This document shows, piece by piece, positions 8,766-16,087 of a DNA stretch of 48,049 nt. The notes under the pieces were generated by a model. That model saw nothing but the letters and a program-made list of their open reading frames with translations, ran no database searches and had not been told where the DNA came from. The DNA comes from an uncultured Prevotellaceae bacterium (GTDB taxonomy: Bacteria; Bacteroidota; Bacteroidia; Bacteroidales; Bacteroidaceae). The stretch is taken from assembly GCA_902768105.1 (NCBI GenBank), contig CACXJZ010000013.1, positions 1 to 48,049 of the forward strand. The letters are read 5' to 3'. The position numbers and the translations under genes are program-made. How positions within the stretch are numbered: the stretch's first letter is position 1; every line of letters begins with the position of its first letter.

Positions 8766-9280
8766 TAAACTACGATTTGAAGAAGATACGTGCCATCGTC
8801 TTTGATGTCGATGGTGTGCTGAGTACAGAGACCATTCCCCTGCACCCCTCAGGTGAACCCATGCGGACGGTAAACATCAAGGATGGCTACGCCATTCAGT
8901 TGGCTATGAAACTGGGCTTGCGCATCGTCATCATGACAGGCGGCACCACAGAGAGCGTGCGTCTGCGCTATGAGAGGCTGGGTGTGCAGGATATCTATAT
9001 GGGCTGTTCCATCAAAATCCAGAAGTATGAGGAGTTTCTTACGACCTATGGCTATACCGACGAAGAGGTAATGTACATGGGTGACGACATTCCTGACTAT
9101 GAGATCATGCAGCGTGTCGGATGTCCTGTATGTCCTCAGGATGCCTGTCCTGACATTCGTGAGCTATCCATCTATGTGAGCGACCGCAAGGGAGGAGAAG
9201 GGTGTGGACGCGACGTTATTGAACAGGTGCTGCGTGCCCAGGGCATGTGGCTCCATCATGCAAAGGCCTTTGGCTGGTAA
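8762..9280 (+). CDS. kdsC: KdsC-type HAD phosphatase (KDO 8-phosphate phosphatase)
   Basis: This 172-aa HAD protein probably hydrolyses 3-deoxy-D-manno-octulosonate 8-phosphate to KDO for lipopolysaccharide. Motif I is FDVDGVLS with nucleophile D15 and acid D17. Motif II is IVIMTGG, the Lys of motif III is in SIKIQKYEE, and motif IV is MGDDIPDYE. It lacks a cap domain, as expected of the tetrameric C0-type KdsC enzymes, and its length matches the family. It overlaps the DUF2520 gene by 4 nt and is followed by maf after 7 nt. Other C0 sugar-phosphate phosphatases cannot be fully excluded. Confidence 0.88.
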   Translation: MINYDLKKIRAIVFDVDGVLSTETIPLHPSGEPMRTVNIKDGYAIQLAMKLGLRIVIMTGGTTESVRLRYERLGVQDIYMGCSIKIQKYEEFLTTYGYTDEEVMYMGDDIPDYEIMQRVGCPVCPQDACPDIRELSIYVSDRKGGEGCGRDVIEQVLRAQGMWLHHAKAFGW

Positions 9281-9287
9281 AGAGACG

Positions 9288-9872
9288 ATGCTTGACCACT
9301 TGCAACGCTACCATATTATATTAGCCAGCAACTCTCCGCGCCGCCGTGAGTTGCTCGCAGGTTTGGGCATACCCTTTGAGGTTCGTGTGCTCCCGGACAT
9401 CAGCGAGTCCTATCCCGACGAACTTCCTGTGGCTGAAACGGCACAGTATATTGCTTGCGAGAAGGCGGCGGCCTATCAGCAGATGATGGGTGCCGATGAC
9501 TTGGTTATCACGGCTGACACCGTTGTTATCTGCGCTCAGGAGGTGTTGGGGAAACCCGTTGATGCCGATGATGCCCGTCGTATGCTGCGCCTGCTCAGTG
9601 GAAAGACGCATCAGGTTATCACAGGCGTTTGCCTCACAACCCGTGAACGGCAGCGTGCCTTCAGCGTGCAGACTGACGTGACGTTCAAGATGCTCTCTGA
9701 CGAAGAGATAGACTACTACGTCAGTACCTATCAGCCGATGGACAAGGCAGGTGCCTACGGCATTCAGGAGTGGATTGGCTATATTGGTGTGATGAGTCTT
9801 CATGGCAGCTATTTTAATGTGATGGGACTGCCCGTACAGCGCATTTATGAGGAGCTTCGTACCTCGTTTTGA
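9288..9872 (+). CDS. maf: Maf-family nucleotide pyrophosphatase
   Basis: This 194-aa protein is a Maf/YhdE nucleoside triphosphate pyrophosphatase that hydrolyses dTTP/UTP or modified nucleotides to monophosphates. Visible family motifs are ILASNSPRRRELL near the N-terminus, the SYPDELP and TADTVV segments with the catalytic Asp, GKPVDADDARRML, SGKTHQVITGV, and DKAGAYGIQEW with the conserved Lys and Gly. The start is the ATG at 9288, seven bases after the kdsC stop, because MLDHLQRYHIILASNSPR fits the family N-terminus. An ATG at 9258 inside kdsC would add ten unrelated residues. It is the last gene of the operon. Confidence 0.95.
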   Translation: MLDHLQRYHIILASNSPRRRELLAGLGIPFEVRVLPDISESYPDELPVAETAQYIACEKAAAYQQMMGADDLVITADTVVICAQEVLGKPVDADDARRMLRLLSGKTHQVITGVCLTTRERQRAFSVQTDVTFKMLSDEEIDYYVSTYQPMDKAGAYGIQEWIGYIGVMSLHGSYFNVMGLPVQRIYEELRTSF

Positions 9873-9890
9873 ATAATAAATACCTTTTTA

Positions 9891-9922
9891 TTTGGTCATA
9901 TCGTAAAAAAGTTATACCTTTG
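9891..9922 (+). promoter_or_regulatory. tRNA-Arg promoter
   Basis: TTTG (9891-9894), 20 nt and TACCTTTG (9915-9922) form a near-perfect Bacteroidetes promoter ending 25 nt before the tRNA. With no other promoter visible before 10064, it may also feed the polysaccharide operon. Confidence 0.8.
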
Positions 9923-9947
9923 CAGGCGATTTCCACTAAAAATGGAT

Positions 9948-10021
9948 GGTTCCGTAGCTCAGCTGGATAGAGCAACAGCCTTCTAAGCTGTGGGTCTTGG
10001 GTTCGAGTCCCAACGGAATCA
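9948..10021 (+). tRNA. tRNA-Arg (anticodon TCT)
   Basis: The 74-nt sequence folds as a cloverleaf. Its acceptor stem GGTTCCG pairs with CGGAATC (one G-T pair). The D-arm is GCTCAGCTGGATAGAGC. The anticodon stem ACAGC/GCTGT carries loop CTTCTAA, giving anticodon TCT, which reads AGA. The T-arm is TTGGG TTCGAGT CCCAA. The discriminator base is A, and CCA is not encoded. Confidence 0.96.
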
Positions 10022-10023
10022 CT

Positions 10024-10039
10024 TTATATTATAATATAA
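10024..10039. repeat. 16-bp perfect palindrome between tRNA-Arg and wzc
   Basis: TTATATTATAATATAA begins three bases after the tRNA and is its own reverse complement. It lies in the 42-nt gap before the Wzc-like gene. It could be a tRNA processing or terminator-like element or a regulator site; no T-run follows. Confidence 0.5.
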
Positions 10040-10063
10040 CAATTAGGTAAAAATAAACACATT

Positions 10064-12619
10064 ATGGTTGAAGACGCTAAATTGACTACTGAAGAAACTG
10101 AGGAATCTGGTTTCTCGGAATTGCAGTCTATGTTTAGTTTTCAGAACATCTACGCTTTGGTGGTGGTGAATTGGCAGTGGTTCCTGCTGTCGTTGTTTAT
10201 TTGTTTGTGTGCGGCATATATCTATATGCGTTACACGGTGCCTGTCTATCAGGTGTCGGCTAAGATGCTAATCAAAGATGACAACAGCCGTCGTCGCAGC
10301 AATACCAATATGATGTTGTCGAATATGCAGGACCTGGGCTTCCTGACCAATTCGGCAGGTATTGAGAATGAGATAGAAATACTTCAGTCAACAATTCTTT
10401 CGCGCGATGCCGTGAAAGACTTGAAGATGTATGTGGAGTATAAGACCATTGGTCGTATCATGAAGCCTGTTGTCTTTGGAAATCAGCCCGTTAGCGTTGA
10501 CTTGGATGCTGCACACCTTGACCAGTGGGACAAGGAACTGCTTGACAGCGCAAGAATGATTCAGATGAATCTTTCGTACGATGATGGTACGTATAAAGTG
10601 AAGGGCGAAACAAAGCTTGGTAAGGCTACAACAAGCGAATTCTCTCAGGAATTGAAGTCGCTGCCAGCAACTATCAGAACGAAGTACGGCACGCTGACCT
10701 TCACCAAGAATCCTAATGGTACAAAGATAGAGGATGGCGCCAAGTACGGTATTACCATCAGACCGCCAATGCAGGTGGGTACACAATACGCGAAAGCACT
10801 TGACGTAGCACCTACCTCCAAGCAGACCTCTATTGCACAGATGACACTGAAGGATGTGAACTACTATCGCGGACTTGAATTTCTGCGCCAGTTGGCTGTC
10901 TGCTATAACCGTCAGGCCAATTCCGACAAGAACGAGATTGCGCTGAAGACAGAGGAATTCATCAATTCCCGTCTGGAGAAAATTAATGCAGAGCTGGGCT
11001 CAACGGAGGACGATCTGGAAAACTATAAACGTCGTAATGCCCTGACACGTTGGGAGTGGGATGCTTCTATCTCGCTTACGCAAAGTTCTGAGCTTGAGGG
11101 AAAGCTCTTGGAGGCCAACGCACAGATTCAGTTGATGGACTATCTGCGTGAGTTTATTGATAATCCTGCCAACCAGTATAAGATTATTCCTTCGAACATT
11201 GGTATGTCTGATCAGGCTTCTGGAGCTTTGATTAGTTCTTACAACCAGACCGTTCAGGATCGTAACCGCCTGTTGAAAGCTGCCAGCGAGCAGTCACCAC
11301 AGGTGCTGCAGTTGACTACCACGCTTGATGACCTGCAGCCATCCATCCGTACTGCATTGCTTCAGGCACGCCGTTCTGCCGACATTACTCGTCAGAACCT
11401 GCAGAAGCAGTTGGCCAAGTACCAGGGACGCATCGGCGAGACACCTGACCACGAGCGTATGCTGACTCAGATTGGTCGTCAGCAGGAGGTGAAGTCGAGC
11501 CTTTACATCTTACTGCTCCAGAAACGTGAGGAGAACTCTATCTCCTTGGCAGCTACAGCCGACAAGGGTAAGCTAATTGACGAGCCTCAGCTGGACGGAC
11601 AGGTCAACACAAAGCGTACTGTCATCATGCTGGCAACCGTCTTGGCTGGTCTGCTGATTCCTCTGCTGGTGTTGATGCTCATGAAGCTGCTGAGCTATCG
11701 TTTGGATGGTCGTGAGGAACTGATGAAGTTGACTCGTCTGCCCATCATTGCCGATGTTCCTGTGGCCAGCGACAGTGCCAAGACGGCAGCTGGAATCGTT
11801 GTACAGGCCAACAAGAACAATCAGATTGACGAGATATTCCGCTCCATGCGTACCAACATCCAGTTTATGATGAAGGAACAAGATAAGGTTATCCTGTTCA
11901 CATCATCTACCTCCGGTGAGGGTAAGACCTTCTTGGCAGCCAACCTTGCTGTTTCGTTCGCCCTGTTGGGTAAGAAGGTTGTGCTCTGCGGTCTTGATAT
12001 TCGTAAGCCTGCTTTGGGACGATTGTTCAATGTTAAGGACAGAACACAGGGTATTACCAACTTGTTGAAGAAGGATAATGTAACAGCTACTGACGTCCAG
12101 ACAGTTGTATGCCCCTCGGGTGTTAACGAGAACCTTGACCTGCTGCTTGCCGGTCCGACACCTCCCAACCCCACTGAGTTGCTGGCCCGTGAAAGCCTGA
12201 AGGATACCATCGAAATTCTGAAAACGATGTACGACTACATTATTCTCGATACTGCACCTGTAGGTTTGGTTACTGATACACTTCAGATTGCACGTTTTGC
12301 CAACGTTAACTGCTACGTTTGTCGTGCCGACTATACACCGAAGTCGAATATCGGTATCCTGAATACGTTGGCAGACGAGAAGAAGCTTGAGAACTGCTGT
12401 GTCATTCTGAACGGCGTTGATATGTCGAAGAAGAAGCATGGCTACTACTACGGCTATGGCAAGTACGGTAAGTACGGACGCTATGGCTACGGACGTTATG
12501 GTTATGGTCGATATGGCTATGGTGGCTACGGCTACGGTAGTTATGGCAACTACGGCAGCTTTGGCAACTATGCTGATTCGCGCTACTCCAACAAGGATGA
12601 CAATTCCATTAAGAAATGA
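10064..12619 (+). CDS. wzc: Wzc-type polysaccharide co-polymerase and tyrosine kinase
   Basis: This 851-aa inner-membrane protein controls chain length and export of capsule or exopolysaccharide. It has a Wzz domain between two transmembrane helices (about 34-56 and 519-543) with a long coiled-coil periplasmic region between them. The cytoplasmic BY-kinase has E590/R593/R596 of the ExxRxxR motif, Walker A SSTSGEGKT (614-622), Walker A' VLCGLDIRKP (640-649) and Walker B YIILDTAPVG (725-734). The C-terminal tail (793-841) holds 18 tyrosines in a Gly/Lys/Arg background and is the expected autophosphorylation site. It is the first gene of the export operon. Its stop overlaps the start of the HAD gene (ATGA). 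No promoter is visible between it and the tRNA. Confidence 0.95.
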   Translation: MVEDAKLTTEETEESGFSELQSMFSFQNIYALVVVNWQWFLLSLFICLCAAYIYMRYTVPVYQVSAKMLIKDDNSRRRSNTNMMLSNMQDLGFLTNSAGIENEIEILQSTILSRDAVKDLKMYVEYKTIGRIMKPVVFGNQPVSVDLDAAHLDQWDKELLDSARMIQMNLSYDDGTYKVKGETKLGKATTSEFSQELKSLPATIRTKYGTLTFTKNPNGTKIEDGAKYGITIRPPMQVGTQYAKALDVAPTSKQTSIAQMTLKDVNYYRGLEFLRQLAVCYNRQANSDKNEIALKTEEFINSRLEKINAELGSTEDDLENYKRRNALTRWEWDASISLTQSSELEGKLLEANAQIQLMDYLREFIDNPANQYKIIPSNIGMSDQASGALISSYNQTVQDRNRLLKAASEQSPQVLQLTTTLDDLQPSIRTALLQARRSADITRQNLQKQLAKYQGRIGETPDHERMLTQIGRQQEVKSSLYILLLQKREENSISLAATADKGKLIDEPQLDGQVNTKRTVIMLATVLAGLLIPLLVLMLMKLLSYRLDGREELMKLTRLPIIADVPVASDSAKTAAGIVVQANKNNQIDEIFRSMRTNIQFMMKEQDKVILFTSSTSGEGKTFLAANLAVSFALLGKKVVLCGLDIRKPALGRLFNVKDRTQGITNLLKKDNVTATDVQTVVCPSGVNENLDLLLAGPTPPNPTELLARESLKDTIEILKTMYDYIILDTAPVGLVTDTLQIARFANVNCYVCRADYTPKSNIGILNTLADEKKLENCCVILNGVDMSKKKHGYYYGYGKYGKYGRYGYGRYGYGRYGYGGYGYGSYGNYGSFGNYADSRYSNKDDNSIKK
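12440..12586 (+). repeat. Degenerate tandem repeat encoding the Tyr/Gly tail of Wzc
   Basis: About 150 bases encode Wzc residues 793-841, made of repeating Tyr-Gly, Lys-Tyr-Gly and Arg-Tyr-Gly units. Codons vary (TAC/TAT, GGC/GGT/GGA), so the repeat looks selected at protein level; recent DNA slippage would have left identical codons. It ends 30 nt before the next start codon. Confidence 0.75.
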
Positions 12620-13050
12620 CGATTGCAGTTGATTTTGACGGAACGATAGTAACCCACAAATATCCAGCTATTGGCGAGGAGATTCCTTTCGCCATTGACA
12701 CGCTGAAGATGCTACGTCAGGACGGACATCGGCTCATCATGTGGTCTGTCCGTGAGGGCGAACTGCTCGATGAAGCTTTGGCTTGGTGTCGTGAACGTGG
12801 ACTGGAGTTTTATGCAGCCAATCGGGACTATCCCGAGGAGACGACAGACAATAATCCGCACTTCTCGCGCAAACTGAAGGTTGACATCTTTATTGATGAC
12901 CGTAACCTTGGTGGACTGCCCGACTGGGGAACTATCTATCGCATGATCAAGCAACGCCATAAGTGGAATGACGTTATTGATGAAGTGCTCGCCCAGTCAC
13001 ATCTCAATCATACTGAGCCGCCTAAGAAGAAACACTGGTGGCAATTCTAA
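12616..13050 (+). CDS. Small HAD-superfamily protein in the polysaccharide operon
   Basis: This 144-aa protein has HAD motif I AVDFDGTIV (nucleophile D6, acid D8), motif II LIMWSVREGE and a motif IV-like DIFIDDRNLGG. There is no large cap domain. Homologous small HAD proteins occur near capsule or surface polysaccharide genes in Bacteroidales, without firm function. The start ATG overlaps the wzc stop codon, so it should be made together with the tyrosine kinase. A phosphatase role, for a sugar phosphate or for phosphotyrosine on Wzc, is an inference. No Wzb-type or PHP-type tyrosine phosphatase is found elsewhere in this operon. Confidence 0.8.
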   Translation: MTIAVDFDGTIVTHKYPAIGEEIPFAIDTLKMLRQDGHRLIMWSVREGELLDEALAWCRERGLEFYAANRDYPEETTDNNPHFSRKLKVDIFIDDRNLGGLPDWGTIYRMIKQRHKWNDVIDEVLAQSHLNHTEPPKKKHWWQF

Positions 13051-13074
13051 TGAAACAACAAAAAGCGTAAAGAT

Positions 13075-13866
13075 ATGAAAAAGAACACAGTTATCTTACT
13101 GTCACTCATGGTCCTGATGTTGACCAGCTGTGGAACGACAAATGTTGCCTATTTCCAGAATAGTGACAATGTTAACTACGATGCATCCAGCTTCCTGTAT
13201 GACGCACGCATCATGCCTAAGGACGAGCTGACTATCTCGGTCGTTACCACGACTCCTGATGCATCGCTTCCCTTTAACCTCTTGCTGCAGAACGCATACC
13301 AGAATGGTCGTTCGCTGAGCTCAGGTACTGGAACGTTGATGCCTTACCTTGTTGATAACCAGGGATTCATCAACTTTCCTATCATTGGAAAACTGAAGGT
13401 TGGAGGACTGACTAAGTCGGAAGCCGAACTGCTGATTTTGGATAAGATTCGCCCCTATATGTCTGATACAGAGAATCCCGTCGTTACCGTCCGCATGTCC
13501 AGCTATTCTGTGTCAGTGTTGGGCGAGGTAAGCCGTCCGGGTAGTTTCTTGGTGTCACGCGAGAAGATTACTATTCTTGAGGCACTTGCCCAAGCAGGCG
13601 ACCTTACCATCTACGGTGTACGCGACAGAGTGAAGCTCATTCGTGAAGACGCAACGGGTAAGAAGACCATTTACAAGTTGGACCTTACTGATGCCAACAT
13701 TGTCAATTCTCCTTATTACTATCTCCAACAAAACGACGTTGTCTATGTGGAGCCTAACAATGTGAAAGCCCAGAACTCGAAGGTGGGTCAGGTTACTACG
13801 TTGTCCTTCTCGGCTACGAGTATTCTCATCTCGCTGGCATCTCTTCTCTATAACATCTTGAAGTAA
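13075..13866 (+). CDS. wza: Wza-type polysaccharide export outer-membrane lipoprotein
   Basis: This 263-aa protein begins with a lipoprotein signal peptide ending LTSC (Cys 19). A Poly_export domain follows (about 45-140, with DELTISV and GFINFPIIGKLKVGGLT). An SLBB ligand-binding domain is at about 145-225 (VSVLGEVSRPGSF and EALAQAGDLTIYG). A C-terminal hydrophobic helix (about 240-262, TTLSFSATSILISLASLLY) may span the outer membrane as in E. coli Wza. It should form the export channel that works with Wzc. It lies 24 nt after the HAD gene and 1 nt before the His-rich small gene. Confidence 0.93.
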   Translation: MKKNTVILLSLMVLMLTSCGTTNVAYFQNSDNVNYDASSFLYDARIMPKDELTISVVTTTPDASLPFNLLLQNAYQNGRSLSSGTGTLMPYLVDNQGFINFPIIGKLKVGGLTKSEAELLILDKIRPYMSDTENPVVTVRMSSYSVSVLGEVSRPGSFLVSREKITILEALAQAGDLTIYGVRDRVKLIREDATGKKTIYKLDLTDANIVNSPYYYLQQNDVVYVEPNNVKAQNSKVGQVTTLSFSATSILISLASLLYNILK

Positions 13867-13867
13867 T

Positions 13868-14059
13868 ATGGCAGAACAACAGGCTCATCATCACCACCAT
13901 CATCATTCACATAAGAAAGAGGGTGCCAGCAGGTTCAAACAAAAGAGTCTGGCTGCCCTTCATCGTAGAAAATTAATTGAGAAAATCCTTTGGTACATCC
14001 TCGTCGCGCTCGCTGTCATTATGGCGTTTGCTGCTGTGGTAGTATTTTTCTTGGACTGA
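13868..14059 (+). CDS. Small His-rich membrane protein
   Basis: This 63-aa protein starts one base after the wza stop. It has a run of seven histidines (residues 7-13) followed by Ser-His and lysines. A basic middle (about 16-38, rich in Lys/Arg) leads into one transmembrane helix (about 40-61, WYILVALAVIMAFAAVVVFFL) ending at Asp. The basic flank suggests the His-rich N-terminus is cytoplasmic. No known family is recognised. Its tight position between export genes and plausible codon use support a real gene. The His run could bind metal or nucleotide-sugar phosphates, but nothing in the sequence decides this. Confidence 0.75.
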   Translation: MAEQQAHHHHHHHSHKKEGASRFKQKSLAALHRRKLIEKILWYILVALAVIMAFAAVVVFFLD

Positions 14060-14071
14060 TAATACATTTCT

Positions 14072-16033
14072 ATGAATCCATTTAACAGGCTGATAAATTG
14101 GTATTTTACCAAGAACGCACTTCCATATTGGTGCCTGTTCATCATAGACGCCCTGATAGTATTGCTCTCAGGACTATTGGCCTATTGGATATTTAACCGC
14201 ACGGGGCAGATGTTCGTGGAGCGCTTTGAGGTGCTCTATTCCGCCCTGACCTATGCGCTGCTGAGTTGCATTGGTGCAAAGGTCTTCCGTACTTATTCAG
14301 GCGTTGTCCGTTATTCGAGCTTTGTTGATTTGATGCGCGTGGCCTATGCGAATGGCCTTACTCTGGTTATTTCGCTTGTCGTATCGTTGGTGGCAGAGTA
14401 TACTCCGATTGAAGCGCTGACGGGACTGAACCAGACGCAGATTGTGGTGACTTTCTTCATTGCAACACTGGCAATGTGGGGAGTCCGTGTGTTGGTGAAA
14501 ACCCTTTATGATGTTACGACGACAGACCGCAGGGCATTGCGTGTACTTATTTATGGAGCAATGACCGGCGGTGTAGGCTTGGCCAAGAACATAGCCAGCC
14601 AGAAGCCCAAGCGCTTTCTGTTGAAGGGCTTTATCTCACATTCGCCCAAGGCCAGACACATGCTGCTGATAGGTGAACCGGTTTATAACGTGAACGACCA
14701 ACTCAAGGACATCATCAGGATTAACCACATTGATGCGGTGCTCGTTAACCCCATGAGGACAAATGATTTCCGTAACAACCAGGCCATTCAGGACATCCTG
14801 ATTGGTGCAGGGGTCAAAATCTTCATGGCTGGCGGCACAAAAGAGTGGAAAGCTGACGCGGATAGCGGAGAGGTGGATTACTCTGGCATTCAGTTGAATG
14901 AGGTCAGCGTAGAGGATTTGCTGCCACGCGATGAGATTAAGGTCGATATGAAGTCTGTTGGCGAGCTGCTGGCAGGCAAGCGTATCTTGATTACCGGTAG
15001 TGCAGGCAGCATCGGTTCTGAGATGGTTCGTCAGGTGGCTTACTACAAGCCGGCAGCCATGATGCTTATCGACCAGGCTGAGACGCCTCAGCATGACATC
15101 CGTCTGATGATGGAAAAGGACTTCCCAGACGTCAAGGTAGACGTGATTGTGACCAGTATTTCGCGTAAGACCAGAATGGAAAAGGTGTTCTCATCCTTCC
15201 GTCCTGACTTCGTGTTCCATGCTGCAGCCTACAAGCATGTGCCGATGATGGAGGACAACCCTTCTGAGGCTATACTCAACAATATCTATGGTACGAAGCT
15301 GATTGCTGACCTGAGCGTCAAGTACGGCGTCAAGAAATTCGTGATGGTATCTACTGATAAGGCCGTGAACCCCACGAACGTGATGGGTTGCTCGAAGCGT
15401 ATCTGTGAGATTTACGTGCAGAGCCTCGATAGGATGCTGAAGATGCATGACTGGGAACAATCGCGCCTCCATCAGAAGGATGACGCTGTTCCTTGTCAGT
15501 TCGTGACCACACGCTTTGGAAATGTGCTGGGCTCCAACGGTTCTGTCATTCCTCTGTTTCAGGAACAGATTAAGAATGGCGGTCCAGTGACGGTAACCCA
15601 TCCTGACATCATCCGTTACTTTATGCTTATACCAGAGGCATGTAAACTGGTACTCGAGGCTGGTACGAAGGGAAATGGTGGTGAGATATTCGTCTTTGAC
15701 ATGGGACAGCCTGTGAAGATTGCTGACTTGGCACAACGTATGATTAAGCTCTCGGGAGCCAAGAATGTGGAAGTCAAGTTCACGGGACTCAGGGCCGGTG
15801 AGAAACTCTACGAGGAAGTGCTGAACGAGCAGGAAAGCACCAAACCCACGTTCCATGAGAAGATTCGCATTGCTGAAGTTCGTGAGTATGACTACGAGCA
15901 GGCCAACAAGGAAATAGAAGAACTGATTGAATTGGCGAAACAGTACGATGATATGGCGACGGTATCCAAGATGAAGGAGATTGTCCCTGAGTACAAATCG
16001 AACAATTCAGTCTTTGAAAAGCTGGACAAGTAA
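14072..16033 (+). CDS. WbpM/CapD-type nucleotide-sugar 4,6-dehydratase
   Basis: This 653-aa inner-membrane enzyme makes the first modified sugar nucleotide of a surface polysaccharide, typically by 4,6-dehydration of a UDP-HexNAc. Four transmembrane helices lie in residues 1-140. A CoA-binding-like Rossmann domain spans about 155-260. The catalytic SDR domain starts with ILITGSAGSIGSEM (305-318). The STDKAVNPTNVMG segment (427-439) and SK at 441-442 give the M-x-x-x-K variant seen in FlaA1/WbpM/PglF, where Met replaces the usual Tyr. FTGLRAGEKLYEEVL is the family C-terminal motif. It ends the export operon just before a strong bidirectional terminator. Confidence 0.93.
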   Translation: MNPFNRLINWYFTKNALPYWCLFIIDALIVLLSGLLAYWIFNRTGQMFVERFEVLYSALTYALLSCIGAKVFRTYSGVVRYSSFVDLMRVAYANGLTLVISLVVSLVAEYTPIEALTGLNQTQIVVTFFIATLAMWGVRVLVKTLYDVTTTDRRALRVLIYGAMTGGVGLAKNIASQKPKRFLLKGFISHSPKARHMLLIGEPVYNVNDQLKDIIRINHIDAVLVNPMRTNDFRNNQAIQDILIGAGVKIFMAGGTKEWKADADSGEVDYSGIQLNEVSVEDLLPRDEIKVDMKSVGELLAGKRILITGSAGSIGSEMVRQVAYYKPAAMMLIDQAETPQHDIRLMMEKDFPDVKVDVIVTSISRKTRMEKVFSSFRPDFVFHAAAYKHVPMMEDNPSEAILNNIYGTKLIADLSVKYGVKKFVMVSTDKAVNPTNVMGCSKRICEIYVQSLDRMLKMHDWEQSRLHQKDDAVPCQFVTTRFGNVLGSNGSVIPLFQEQIKNGGPVTVTHPDIIRYFMLIPEACKLVLEAGTKGNGGEIFVFDMGQPVKIADLAQRMIKLSGAKNVEVKFTGLRAGEKLYEEVLNEQESTKPTFHEKIRIAEVREYDYEQANKEIEELIELAKQYDDMATVSKMKEIVPEYKSNNSVFEKLDK

Positions 16034-16049
16034 TCGTGTTCATAGGAAC

Positions 16050-16079
16050 AAAAAAGGGAACCAAGCGGTTCCCTTTTTT
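16050..16079. terminator. Bidirectional terminator between the polysaccharide operon and htpG
   Basis: A 7-bp stem GGGAACC/GGTTCCC with loop AAGC (16056-16073) is flanked by six A on the left and six T on the right. It can therefore end transcription from both converging directions. Confidence 0.92.
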
Positions 16080-16087
16080 GTTGGTGT

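Noticed and set aside
10024-10039. Terminator for tRNA-Arg
   Set aside because: The palindrome is all A/T, gives a weak stem without loop, and no T-run follows, so it is listed only as a repeat.
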